A DNA stretch of 22,813 nucleotides from Butyricicoccus sp. (GCA_020025885.1 JAHHRJ010000037.1:1-22813); one strand, 5' to 3'. Counted from the first letter of the stretch, positions 5,577-12,568 are shown. Notes: generated by a model from the sequence alone, not told the origin. Translations and numbers: made by a program.

Positions 5577-6437
5577 TCAGTGTTTGCCGTATGTGCTGTT
5601 TGCCGTATAATTTACTTTTCCATCCACCGAGCGGGTCAAGGTATATACGCCATTTTTCTGTGTTACCTTGATGACAGGCTTTGACACTTTTGCATCGGAT
5701 GGACCCAAAATGGACATCGTGAGCTTGCCATTTTTATCATAATAGGTACCGATCATAACAGGAAATTTATACGGATTTTTAAATTTAAACTCCGGACCAC
5801 CCCAAGACACTGCTGCATCGCGTCCCTTTGGCAGATAGCTAACAGGCAAGCTATGTGCGCGGCGCGCTGTGATCGTCATGTTAGACTCCAGTGCTGCATT
5901 AAACAGCGTCGAGGAAACCTGACAGATACCACCGCCGATTCCAGTGTCTGTTTGACCATTCACATAAACACCAGCCTCTTTATATCCGCGTTCTTTGGTA
6001 CGCTTTCCAACCACCGTGTTAAAAGAAAACGTCTCGCCCGGCTTCAAGATATACCCATTGCAAGCCTTGGTCGCAAGTTCAATGTTTGTGCTTCGATTGC
6101 GGTTGCTTCTCGCGAAAGAAGTGGTCGCAGTGCCCAATGTCTGCCCATATGGATTGACCCAAGGTTTTCCTGGCGGTGTTTGCGGCTTGGGCGTCTCAGG
6201 CTTGGTCTGCTCCGGTTTTGGCGGCTCCGGCTTTGGCGGTTCTGGCTTTGGTGGTTCTGGCTTTGGTGGCTCCGGCTTTGGAAGCTCTGGTTCCGGTTCT
6301 GGTGGCTGATATGGAACAAGTCCCTCCGTAATCTGAGTGACCGTCTCTACGATCGGGTTTGGACTTTCTGTTGGCACAGCTGGCGCGGCGTTTGTGCCAA
6401 CGCTCAAAGCCAGCAACAATGCTGCAGTCTCCAGCAT
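5577..6437 (-). CDS. Secreted VanW-domain protein with Pro-rich linker
   Basis: A 286-residue protein. Residues 1-20 (MLETAALLLALSVGTNAAPA) form a weak signal peptide lacking an N-terminal positive charge. About 22-105 is a Pro/Glu/Lys-rich linker with four tandem KPEPP units. About 125-250 is the VanW domain: LKPGETFSFN, the GIGGGICQVSSTLFNAAL core, and RRAHSLPVSY. The C-terminal 35 residues form a small beta-rich tail. VanW proteins occur with glycopeptide-resistance genes in some enterococci, but the domain is common in Clostridia and its biochemical role is unsettled, so resistance should not be inferred. The G5 domain often fused to VanW is absent. The frame is open 35 codons further upstream, but AAAGGAG lies properly before the ATG at 6437. 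Confidence 0.88.
   Translation of the reverse strand: MLETAALLLALSVGTNAAPAVPTESPNPIVETVTQITEGLVPYQPPEPEPELPKPEPPKPEPPKPEPPKPEPPKPEQTKPETPKPQTPPGKPWVNPYGQTLGTATTSFARSNRNRSTNIELATKACNGYILKPGETFSFNTVVGKRTKERGYKEAGVYVNGQTDTGIGGGICQVSSTLFNAALESNMTITARRAHSLPVSYLPKGRDAAVSWGGPEFKFKNPYKFPVMIGTYYDKNGKLTMSILGPSDAKVSKPVIKVTQKNGVYTLTRSVDGKVNYTANSTYGKH
6220..6279 (-). repeat. Four 15-bp tandem units encoding KPEPP
   Basis: Four consecutive 15-bp units (6220-6234, 6235-6249, 6250-6264, 6265-6279) differ only at C/T positions and each encodes Lys-Pro-Glu-Pro-Pro. They make up the middle of the VanW-protein linker. Units can be gained or lost in frame. Confidence 0.9.
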
Positions 6438-6479
6438 AACATTTTCTCCTTTGAGTGAATCAATCATTTTAAAAGCATG

Positions 6480-6513
6480 AAAAACGAGCGGGCGGAAACC
6501 GTTCCGCTCGCTC
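6480..6513 (-). terminator. Terminator downstream of hpf, beside a TATAAT
   Basis: On the minus strand GAGCG-x-GCGGAA pairs with TTTCCGC-x-CGCTC across a short loop (6486-6513) and is followed by GTTTTTC. It lies 56 bases after the hpf stop. A TATAAT at 6514-6519 (TTGTGT 17 bases further up) abuts the hairpin, so a start from it would fall inside the stem. Confidence 0.7.
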
Positions 6514-6568
6514 ATTATATCACGTTTTTGCATCATACACAAGTGTCAAGCAGATGACAAAACCTGTG

Positions 6569-7090
6569 TCAATCACTCTCGATCAGTCCATAACCGCCAC
6601 TTGCACGTTTATAAAGTACAGCATAGCGATCGTCAGCATCAGCATTCTTGAAGAAGAAGAAATGGTGATCCAGCAGATTCATTTGCAGAATCGCTTCTTC
6701 CACGCTCATTGCTTCAACTTCAAAGTGTTTATGACGAACCACCTCATAGGGTTCTTCCAGTTCAGCTGCATGCGCTGCTGATTTTTCAAAGGCACCCTGC
6801 CGCAGACGCTTTTCAATGCGTGTTTTATTTTTGCGGATTTGACGCTCGATGCGGCCAATCGCACCGTCCACCGATGCAAACATATCAGTCGTCGTTTCCT
6901 CCGCACGTACAACAAGTGCGCCCTGCTTTACAGTCAGCTCAACGGTCTGCTGTCCTTTGAGCTCGGTAAAGGTCAGAATAGACTCGGAGTCCGCATTGAA
7001 ATAGCGATCGAGCTTCTCCACCTTTTTCATGGCGTAATCACGGAGGTCATTGGAAATCTTAGTTTTCCTTTCGACGATGGTGAACTTCAT
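6569..7090 (-). CDS. hpf: Long-form ribosome hibernation promoting factor
   Basis: Binds the decoding channel of the small ribosomal subunit in stationary phase or stress and, in its long form, drives 100S ribosome dimers. The 173-residue length fits the long form. The N-terminal domain (about 1-100, MKFTIVERKTKISNDLRDY, with basic KNKTRIEKRLR near 87-97) has the beta-alpha-beta-beta-beta-alpha pattern, and the C-terminal dimerisation domain (about 115-172) shows VVRHKHFEVEAMSVEEAILQM and HHFFFFKNADADDRYAVLYKR. The upstream frame adds 16 codons, but AGGAGA sits eight bases before the ATG at 7090. It has its own sigma-A promoter at 7162-7190 and the terminator at 6480-6513, so it is monocistronic. 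Confidence 0.95.
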   Translation of the reverse strand: MKFTIVERKTKISNDLRDYAMKKVEKLDRYFNADSESILTFTELKGQQTVELTVKQGALVVRAEETTTDMFASVDGAIGRIERQIRKNKTRIEKRLRQGAFEKSAAHAAELEEPYEVVRHKHFEVEAMSVEEAILQMNLLDHHFFFFKNADADDRYAVLYKRASGGYGLIESD

Positions 7091-7161
7091 AACATCATCT
7101 CCTATCAGGGTTGGTAGAACCCCAAAAATCTTATGCAATTACAAGGGAATTGCTTGTACAT

Positions 7162-7190
7162 ATTATACTACTAATATTCTAAAGTTACAA
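7162..7190 (-). promoter_or_regulatory. Sigma-A promoter of hpf
   Basis: TTGTAA (7185-7190) and a perfect TATAAT (7162-7167) on the minus strand, separated by exactly 17 bases. The start would be near 7155, giving a leader of about 65 bases. Confidence 0.8.
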
Positions 7191-7254
7191 GCTTTTTATG
7201 AAAAATATATAAAATTCACAGTTTCGTCATAAATCGCCGCATACACCTCTTACC

Positions 7255-8097
7255 TTAAAGAACGCCCTCTGCATGGCGTGTGATATGGCAGCCGATGGAG
7301 ACTGCACAGGGCAGGCTTGCAATGTGTGTCGGGTATGGTTCGATCGCGCAGGACAGCGCGGTTACCGTGCCGCCCAGTCCCTGCGGACCGACACCCGAAC
7401 GGTTGACCTGCTCTACGATCTCGCGCTCCATCTCTGCATAAAACGCATCTGTATTGGCAGTATCTACCGGACGCAGCAGAGCTTCTTTGGCAAGTGCACA
7501 TGCCTTGTCTGCTGTGCCGCCCAGTCCCACACCGATAATGACCGGTGGGCACGGATTGGAGCCAGCATTTACCACGGTATCCGCAATGTAGGCAATGATC
7601 TGCTCTCTTGTTGCCGCTGGGGTGAACATCTTGAGTGTGCTCATGTTTTCACTGCCGCCGCCCTTGGGTGCAACAATGATTCGAACCTGCTCCCCAAATA
7701 TCAGCTTGGTATGAAGCACCGCTGGTGTGTTGTCGTCGGTATTGACACGGCGCAACGGATCACGCACAATGGACTTGCGCAGATACCCCTCCTGATAGCC
7801 CTGTCTCACGCCTTCATTGACCGCGTCTTCAAACGCACCGCCAACCAAATGTACATCCTGTCCAACTTCTGCAAAGATAACCGCCGTTCCGGTGTCCTGA
7901 CAGATCGGCACCTGCTCTGTGCATGCGAGCTTACAATTGCGGATCATCTCCTCAAAGATGGTCTGTCCGAGCGGAGAAGCTTCCTGCTCCTTGCCTGTCT
8001 CAAACGCCTGCTGAATATCCTTTGGCAAGTTATAATTTGCCTCCATGCACAACTTGCGCACCAGTGCTGTCACTTCGCTTACATGAATCTCTCTCAT
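7255..8097 (-). CDS. Class I fumarate hydratase, alpha subunit
   Basis: The [4Fe-4S] half of two-subunit fumarase/tartrate dehydratase type enzymes, which interconvert fumarate and malate. Length 280 is normal for the alpha chain. Likely cluster ligands are C66 (VPICQDTGT), C183 (SNPCPPVIIGVG) and C270 (SIGCHITRH); the conserved KGGGSEN is at about 145-151. The start ATG overlaps the stop of the upstream amidohydrolase (ATGA), with AGGAGG before it, so translation is coupled. The beta subunit normally follows directly; here only 164 non-coding bases follow, and then hpf. The beta chain must be elsewhere, lost, or replaced. A related substrate such as tartrate cannot be excluded. Confidence 0.92.
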   Translation of the reverse strand: MREIHVSEVTALVRKLCMEANYNLPKDIQQAFETGKEQEASPLGQTIFEEMIRNCKLACTEQVPICQDTGTAVIFAEVGQDVHLVGGAFEDAVNEGVRQGYQEGYLRKSIVRDPLRRVNTDDNTPAVLHTKLIFGEQVRIIVAPKGGGSENMSTLKMFTPAATREQIIAYIADTVVNAGSNPCPPVIIGVGLGGTADKACALAKEALLRPVDTANTDAFYAEMEREIVEQVNRSGVGPQGLGGTVTALSCAIEPYPTHIASLPCAVSIGCHITRHAEGVL

Positions 8098-9284
8098 TCT
8101 GCTTCCTCCTGTGCCTCAAACACGATTTGACCATCACATACCGTTACGAGCGGACGACTGCGGAACGCAAATGGATGCCCAGAGAACAGAACGAAGTCCG
8201 CATCCATTCCCACACGCAAACTGCCGATGCGATCGCTCAGTCCCAAAATCTCTGCCGGATAGCGTGTGATCGCACGCAGTGCTTCCTGTTCCTCCATGCC
8301 CTGCTCTGCCGCAACAGCCGCACAGTGCATGAGATACTTCACCGGAGTCTCTGGGTGATCGGTCGTAATCGCCACCTTGACCCCTGCCTTGGATAGAATC
8401 GCTGGAGAGCGTTCGGTCAAGTCTCTCAGCTCGGGCTTGGAGCGATCGGTCAGGAATGGACCGCTCAGAACCGGAATGCCCATCTCTGCCAGCTCTTGCG
8501 CAATGGTGTGTGCGCCTGTTCCATGTACGATCACAGGACGCAGACCAAATTCCTTGCAGATACGCAGTCCTGTGAAAATATCATCCGTGCGATGTGCATG
8601 GATATGTGCTGGGATCTTTTGACTGAGCAGCGGACGTATTGCATCATACTTCATTTCAAAGTCTGGCATATCCTCCTCTGGATTCTCTGCTGCCTTGTCA
8701 CATTGGGCGGCATACTCCTGTGCCTTCTTTAAGGTCTCGCGCAAAATCGCCGCTGTCGCCATGCGGGTCACTGGTGTCTCGTCCTTATCGTGATAGACCG
8801 ACTTCGGGTTCTCTCCAAGTGCGCACTTGATCGCCGCTGGCTCTTGTACGATCATGCGATCAATCCAGTGCCCATGCGTCTTGATGACTGCGATTTGACC
8901 GCCGATTGGGTTTGCCGAACCGGGGCTGACTGCGCAGCAGGTCACACCAGCCGCGCGCGCTTCCTCAAAGGAACGCTCCACCGGGTTGATGCCATCAATG
9001 ACGCGCATATGTGGTGTTGCAGGATCGGTATCCTCATTGCCGTCCGCACCTTCAAACCCCAATCCGTCCTCGTAAAGTCCCAAATGGGTATGGGCATCAA
9101 TGAGACCCGGCAGAACAAAACCACCCTTGGCATCAATGCATACATCAAAGTTTGCCTGCACTGGGCAGTCTGCCATTTCACCGATCGAAGTGATCTTTCC
9201 CTCTGCTGCGGAAACAAAGCCGCAAGCGATATCTTCCCCCTGCATCGGCATGAGGTAAGCATTGTAAACCAGTATTTTTTTCAT
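8094..9284 (-). CDS. Amidohydrolase, imidazolonepropionase-like
   Basis: A 396-residue metal-dependent hydrolase of the amidohydrolase superfamily (the COG1228-like group). It has an N-terminal small beta domain, then the TIM barrel: metal-binding HxH in LIDAHTHLG (about 61-69), further His in IPAHIHAHR and VIVHGTGAH, and the conserved Asp in ITTDHPE. The C-terminal GMDADFVLFSGHPF motif is typical of the composite beta domain. The substrate is unknown; family members act on cyclic amides or isoaspartyl-type bonds, and no hut genes are nearby. It starts at the ATG with AAAGG about nine bases upstream, and is coupled by a four-base overlap to the fumarase alpha subunit. A possible minus-strand promoter (TTGTCA-16-TATTTT) overlaps the small-RNA promoter and is weak. 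Confidence 0.85.
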   Translation of the reverse strand: MKKILVYNAYLMPMQGEDIACGFVSAAEGKITSIGEMADCPVQANFDVCIDAKGGFVLPGLIDAHTHLGLYEDGLGFEGADGNEDTDPATPHMRVIDGINPVERSFEEARAAGVTCCAVSPGSANPIGGQIAVIKTHGHWIDRMIVQEPAAIKCALGENPKSVYHDKDETPVTRMATAAILRETLKKAQEYAAQCDKAAENPEEDMPDFEMKYDAIRPLLSQKIPAHIHAHRTDDIFTGLRICKEFGLRPVIVHGTGAHTIAQELAEMGIPVLSGPFLTDRSKPELRDLTERSPAILSKAGVKVAITTDHPETPVKYLMHCAAVAAEQGMEEQEALRAITRYPAEILGLSDRIGSLRVGMDADFVLFSGHPFAFRSRPLVTVCDGQIVFEAQEEAE

Positions 9285-9318
9285 ATATTAACCTTTCAAA
9301 ATACGACATTTTTTATTG

Positions 9319-9347
9319 TTGACAAAACTTTTGTAAGGTGCTATTAT
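9319..9347 (+). promoter_or_regulatory. Near-consensus sigma-A promoter of a small RNA
   Basis: TTGACA (9319-9324) is perfect and TATTAT (9342-9347) matches five of six, with 17 bases between. It points away from the amidohydrolase into a region with no plus-strand gene. Confidence 0.8.
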
Positions 9348-9351
9348 TATG

Positions 9352-9442
9352 ACGGTGATCAGAATGATCACCGTGCACCGTTCATATCTTTATCCCCACA
9401 ATCCTAACTTATGCGTCCTCATTTGCAGGGCGCACTTTTTTT
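9352..9442 (+). ncRNA. Candidate small RNA of about 90 nt
   Basis: The predicted start of the promoter at 9319-9347 coincides with a perfect 10-bp hairpin ACGGTGATCA / TGATCACCGT (9352-9361 with 9365-9374, loop GAA). About 37 mostly unpaired, C/A/T-rich bases follow (9375-9411). An intrinsic terminator closes it: TGCGTCC / GGGCGCA (9412-9418 with 9428-9434, one G-U) and seven T (9436-9442). No ORF of note lies inside. The architecture (5' cap hairpin, single-stranded middle, terminator) resembles a base-pairing sRNA. I do not recognise it as 6S, SRP RNA, tmRNA or a known riboswitch. Confidence 0.65.
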
Positions 9443-9460
9443 GTGCGTTTAATGGTGAGA

Positions 9461-9489
9461 TAAAAAACGCCAGAGCGTTTGCTCTGGCG
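9461..9489 (-). terminator. Intrinsic terminator downstream of yabR
   Basis: A perfect 9-bp stem CGCCAGAGC / GCTCTGGCG (9468-9476 with 9481-9489, loop GTTT) is followed on the minus strand by six T. It ends the yabP-yabQ-divIC-yabR transcript and faces the small-RNA terminator. Confidence 0.9.
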
Positions 9490-9518
9490 AAATGCGCGGA
9501 AGAACAGAGGCGCAGCGG

Positions 9519-9992
9519 TTATTTACGGCGGCGCGAACCGCTCTTGCGGTCTGTATTATGACGGATATCGGCCATACGGCTCTCGCTGTCAGCCATAAAC
9601 ATTTTCAGTTTATCTTCAAATGTCATGGTTGAGGGGTCACGCGGCTGTTTGCTCTGCGATGCACGACCGCCGCCTTGGAACTGCCCCGTTCGCGGACGCG
9701 GCGCGCGGCGCTCTGTATTGCCGCCTGTGCGCGCTGGTGCAGCGGACTGCTGCTGATTTTCCTGTGCACGCTTAATGGATAAGTTGATTCGTCCTGCATC
9801 ATCTACGTTGATCACTTTGACGCGGACGGTATCGCCTTCTTTAAGAAATTCCTTAATGTCGCTGACAAAGGAATTCGCCACTTCCGAAATGTGAACCATA
9901 CCAGATTTGCCCTCTGGCAGAGATACAAACGCACCGAACTTGGTAATGCCGGTGACTTTTCCTTCCAGAACTGCTCCTACAACCAAACCCAT
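9519..9992 (-). CDS. yabR: S1-domain RNA-binding protein, YabR-like
   Basis: A 157-residue protein. Residues 1-75 form an S1 fold (GKVTGITKFGAFVSL, GMVHISEVA, INLSIKRA). About 80-120 is a disordered Arg/Gly/Gln-rich linker, and the C-terminus (TFEDKLKMFMADSESRM... RKSGSRRRK) ends in a basic tail. YabR-like proteins are thought to bind RNA or ribosomes; the exact role is not settled. Its place after divIC matches the B. subtilis order yabP-yabQ-divIC-yabR. The start is not fully certain: GGAGG lies about 15 bases before the ATG and a nearer AGAGGG is too close, but no better in-frame start exists. Confidence 0.9.
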   Translation of the reverse strand: MGLVVGAVLEGKVTGITKFGAFVSLPEGKSGMVHISEVANSFVSDIKEFLKEGDTVRVKVINVDDAGRINLSIKRAQENQQQSAAPARTGGNTERRAPRPRTGQFQGGGRASQSKQPRDPSTMTFEDKLKMFMADSESRMADIRHNTDRKSGSRRRK

Positions 9993-10055
9993 ACCCTCTT
10001 GTTTTGTCCTCCGTATTGTGAGTAATTCGCATTTTCCCGCGTTGGGATTACACCA

Positions 10056-10376
10056 TTATTTGCTGGAAGAATCAGCAAATACGCGCTCAGACGGCATAAT
10101 ATAGCCCTGTTTCCGCGCGATTGCCGCGATCTGTTCATCGCTCAAGCCTTTTTCCACCTGTTCTCTCAGTGCATCATTGTTTTCTGTTTGCTGCTGAATT
10201 CTGGATTTCATCTCAAGGACTTCGTTTTCCTTCTGTGTGATTTGATTTTGAATCTGCACAATGGAGATGACGCCATAGAACGCCAAACAAATCAGTACGA
10301 TCCGAAAAATCACGCGATTGCGCTTGTTGACTTGTTTTTCGGAAGGCGGTCTCCGTTTGCTTCTTTTTTGCGGCAC
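10056..10376 (-). CDS. divIC: Septum formation initiator, DivIC/FtsB family
   Basis: Bitopic division protein that, with FtsL and DivIB, activates septal peptidoglycan synthesis. The 106 residues show a basic cytoplasmic N-terminus (QKRSKRRPP), one membrane segment at about 24-43, a heptad-like coiled coil at about 44-75 (ENEVLEMKSRIQQQ) and the small C-terminal domain with ARKQGYIMPSE, the usual end of the DivIC fold. Translation starts at GTG with GAGGAGG well placed upstream. It lies between yabQ and yabR as in B. subtilis. Confidence 0.93.
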   Translation of the reverse strand: MPQKRSKRRPPSEKQVNKRNRVIFRIVLICLAFYGVISIVQIQNQITQKENEVLEMKSRIQQQTENNDALREQVEKGLSDEQIAAIARKQGYIMPSERVFADSSSK

Positions 10377-10425
10377 GGTATCCCCTCCTCAATATATTGC
10401 ATACAAATAACGATATATGTTGTAA

Positions 10426-10881
10426 TTATAGCGTCTTTTTGCCAAAAATGGAAGTCTTTTTAAATATTTTTTCAAAGTTTTTTTGCATCCATTTCCATAC
10501 AAGCTGCACAAAATGAAAAAATGCCTGCATGATCTGGAAGATTTTGCGTCCAATCAAGACGAGCACACGGATCATCCCGCAGATTATTTTGCAGACGAGC
10601 CAGCCCAAAGTCAAATGGAAAAATAAGATACCGCCGCCCATCCCAGCGATCATAAATCCGCGCACCTGTCCCCCTGCAAGCGTTACCGTAAACACAAAAT
10701 ACACAATGAGCACCGCGAGCCAAAAGATGCCATCCATCACATAAACTGCCCAGCGGTGCAACCCACACACAATGCCTACACCCATCAGGATCTCATAAAA
10801 TAGCCCAAGACAGAATCCCACCAAAATTGCCTGTAAAAAATAGTGAGTCATCAATGCAGGCGGCTGATAGAGCGCAATCAT
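10426..10881 (-). CDS. yabQ: Spore cortex biosynthesis protein YabQ
   Basis: A 151-residue integral membrane protein with about four or five hydrophobic segments (roughly 11-30, 43-65, 70-90, 94-112) and a Lys-rich C-terminal tail. The N-terminal YFLQAILVGFCLGLFYE pattern and the gene position are those of YabQ, which in B. subtilis sits in the outer forespore membrane and is needed for cortex formation. Its ATG overlaps the yabP stop by four bases, so the pair is coupled. Assignment rests on synteny plus topology; sequence conservation in this family is modest. Confidence 0.88.
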   Translation of the reverse strand: MIALYQPPALMTHYFLQAILVGFCLGLFYEILMGVGIVCGLHRWAVYVMDGIFWLAVLIVYFVFTVTLAGGQVRGFMIAGMGGGILFFHLTLGWLVCKIICGMIRVLVLIGRKIFQIMQAFFHFVQLVWKWMQKNFEKIFKKTSIFGKKTL

Positions 10882-11153
10882 CGGAACAAGCGGCTCAAAA
10901 ATCCGCCTTGTGATGCCAAATCATCATCATACTCCATCGACTGAACCTGCCCTGTGAGCGTCAGTTCTCCCTGATCCAGCGTTAATTTTTCCACATGCAG
11001 GTTTTCTCCGCGCACGGTCAGCGTGCCCATACTGGTTTCCATCGCAATCGTATTTTCATCAAAAGCCGATACATCTGTTACACCCGAAACCGCCAGTGCA
11101 TTGCGGCTGGTCAGCGTCAGCGCATGCGGCAGGGTACGTTCATCATGAGGCAT
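10878..11153 (-). CDS. yabP: Sporulation protein YabP
   Basis: A 91-residue YabP/YqfC-family protein: HALTLTSRNALAVSGVTDVSAFDE, then METSMGTLTVRGENLHVEKLTLDQGELTLTG split over two beta-rich halves, ending in FLSRLF. No membrane segment. YabP is made in the mother cell and localises to the forespore surface in B. subtilis. AAAGGAGG sits eight bases before the ATG. Upstream lies the rqcP terminator and then a sigma-E-like promoter, so yabP probably begins its own sporulation transcript. Confidence 0.93.
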   Translation of the reverse strand: MPHDERTLPHALTLTSRNALAVSGVTDVSAFDENTIAMETSMGTLTVRGENLHVEKLTLDQGELTLTGQVQSMEYDDDLASQGGFLSRLFR

Positions 11154-11176
11154 TCACGATTCCTCCTTTTGCTTTC

Positions 11177-11205
11177 ACTTTATGTGCGAAGCGGCACCCT
11201 TATGC
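11177..11205 (-). promoter_or_regulatory. Sigma-E-like promoter of yabP operon
   Basis: On the minus strand GCATAAG is followed after 14 bases by CATAAAGT (11177-11184). This matches about five of seven and six of eight positions of the sigma-E consensus as I recall it. yabP is sigma-E dependent in B. subtilis, and a terminator lies just upstream. Confidence 0.45.
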
Positions 11206-11208
11206 AAA

Positions 11209-11252
11209 CAAAATCCCGACAGCAGTCTTTGTCTGCTGTCGGGATTTTTTAC
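11209..11252 (-). terminator. Intrinsic terminator between rqcP and yabP
   Basis: A long perfect stem AATCCCGACAGCAG / CTGCTGTCGGGATT with a seven-base loop starts at the rqcP stop codon and is followed on the minus strand by TTTTG. On the plus strand six T follow, so it also blocks antisense transcription. Confidence 0.88.
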
Positions 11253-11491
11253 AGAATTTCACGATACAGCCCAGCTGCATCGTCTTTTTTTACATGTTCT
11301 GCAACGTTAAGCACTTCCACTTTCATCGTGCGCTGACCGAATGCGATCTCGATCACATCGCCGACTTTTACTTGATAGGAAGCCTTTGCCTGTCTGCCAT
11401 TGACTGAGATACGCTCTCCATCGCAGGCATCATTGGCAACGGTTCTGCGCTTGATGAGGCGCGAAACCTTCAAAAATTTGTCTAAACGCAT
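11249..11491 (-). CDS. rqcP: S4-domain ribosome quality-control protein RqcP (YabO)
   Basis: An 80-residue, single S4-domain RNA-binding protein: MRLDKFLKVSRLIKRRTVAND, then GERISVNGRQAKASYQVKVGD. RqcP binds stalled 50S subunits together with RqcH and helps move the tRNA during C-terminal alanine tailing of stuck nascent chains. The size and position after hup and mazG fit the B. subtilis yabO locus. Its ATG lies inside the end of hup (10-base overlap), with AAGGAG upstream in hup, so it is translationally coupled. A terminator follows at once. Confidence 0.93.
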   Translation of the reverse strand: MRLDKFLKVSRLIKRRTVANDACDGERISVNGRQAKASYQVKVGDVIEIAFGQRTMKVEVLNVAEHVKKDDAAGLYREIL

Positions 11492-11763
11492 TGTTTTACT
11501 CGCTCCTTGAGTGATTTTGCTGGCTTAAATACAGGGGTGCGCGCCTCATGCACTTCGATCGGCTCCCCTGTATGGATATTGCGGCAGGTACGTGCTGCAC
11601 GTATACGTGTTTCAAACACACCAAATCCCGGCAGATTGATCTTATTGCCCTCCACGAGAGCTTCAGACAACGCTTCCAGCATTGCATTGAGCGTTTTTTC
11701 CGTGTCCTTCTTGGTCAGCCCTGTGCGTTCTGCCACCTGTGTGATCAGTTCTGGCTTATTCAT
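11482..11763 (-). CDS. hup: HU-family DNA-binding protein
   Basis: A 93-residue histone-like protein: MNKPELITQVAERTGLTKKDTEKTLNAMLEAL helical dimerisation part, GNKINLPGFGVFETRIRAAR saddle, and the DNA-intercalating arm NIHTGEPIEVHEARTPVFKPAKSLKERV. The arm lacks the usual NPxT proline order (here IHTGEP), as in several clostridial paralogues. The start is set at the Met at 11763, inside the end of mazG (8-base overlap), with GAGG nine bases upstream; a longer open frame to 11823 only reads mazG in another frame. It may be a second HU copy; whether it is the main nucleoid protein cannot be decided. Confidence 0.95.
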   Translation of the reverse strand: MNKPELITQVAERTGLTKKDTEKTLNAMLEALSEALVEGNKINLPGFGVFETRIRAARTCRNIHTGEPIEVHEARTPVFKPAKSLKERVKQCV

Positions 11764-12568
11764 GCTGCGGCGCCTCATGCTCTTTTGCCTTGACTTCGTC
11801 CCACAGAGCATCCATCTCTGCAAGGCTCATATCAGACAGACTCTTTCCAGCTGCCTTTGCCGCCTGCTCTACCTGTGCAAAACGGTGCATAAACTTGTCC
11901 GTCGCATTTTGAATTGCCTGTTCTGGGTCTGTATGCACAAATCTTGCCACATTGACCGCTGCAAACAGGAGATCGCCCAGTTCTTCTGCTGGGTCTCCAT
12001 CGCCTGCTGCTGCGCGTGCCACTTCCTCAGTCTCTTCGCGCACCTTGTCCAATGCACCCTGAATACTGTCCCAGTCAAAGCCGACCTTAGACGCCTTATG
12101 CTGTACCTTTTCCGCGCGGATCAGACCGGGCAGACTGCGTGCAACACTCTCGAGCGTATCTGTGACCGATTTTTGATTTTTTTCTTTCTGCTTGAGTGCA
12201 TCCCAGTTCGTGAGTACATCCTCAGAAGTTTTCACCTCTGTCGTGCCAAATACATGGGGGTGGCGATAAACCATCTTCTTACAGATGCCATCGACCACCT
12301 CCTCTATGGTAAAGCGACCCGCTTCCGCTTCAATCTGCGCATGGAATACCACTTGCAGCAATACATCACCCAGCTCTTCTTGGAGCAGTACAGGATCATC
12401 GTTATCAATCGCCTCGACTGCTTCGTATGTCTCCTCAATGAAGCTGCGGCGAATGGACTTGTGATCCTGCTCCCGATCCCATACGCAGCCCTCTGGGCTG
12501 CGCAGAATCCGCATGATTTCTACGAGATCCTCATAGCCATATTTGTCTTTAAATGTAAAATCAACCAT
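11756..12568 (-). CDS. mazG: Nucleoside triphosphate pyrophosphohydrolase MazG
   Basis: Hydrolyses (d)NTPs to NMP and pyrophosphate, a house-cleaning enzyme. Its 270 residues contain two MazG all-alpha domains: the first with EETYEAVEAI and EELGDVLLQVVFHA (about 45-76), the second with EETEEVARAA and AEELGDLLFAAVN (about 178-208). B. subtilis YabN carries an extra N-terminal methylase-like domain that is missing here, so this is the short E. coli-like form. AAAGGA lies before the ATG. It sits between the flippase gene (27 bases) and hup (overlap), as in many Clostridia. Confidence 0.95.
   Translation of the reverse strand: MVDFTFKDKYGYEDLVEIMRILRSPEGCVWDREQDHKSIRRSFIEETYEAVEAIDNDDPVLLQEELGDVLLQVVFHAQIEAEAGRFTIEEVVDGICKKMVYRHPHVFGTTEVKTSEDVLTNWDALKQKEKNQKSVTDTLESVARSLPGLIRAEKVQHKASKVGFDWDSIQGALDKVREETEEVARAAAGDGDPAEELGDLLFAAVNVARFVHTDPEQAIQNATDKFMHRFAQVEQAAKAAGKSLSDMSLAEMDALWDEVKAKEHEAPQHE

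Noticed and set aside
5577..6437. Vancomycin resistance determinant
   Set aside because: A VanW domain alone is common in Clostridia; no vanH, vanA-type ligase, vanX or vanRS genes are present.
6514..6549. Promoter from TTGACA (6544-6549) to TATAAT (6514-6519)
   Set aside because: The spacer is 24 bases, too long; only a poor TTGTGT has the right spacing.
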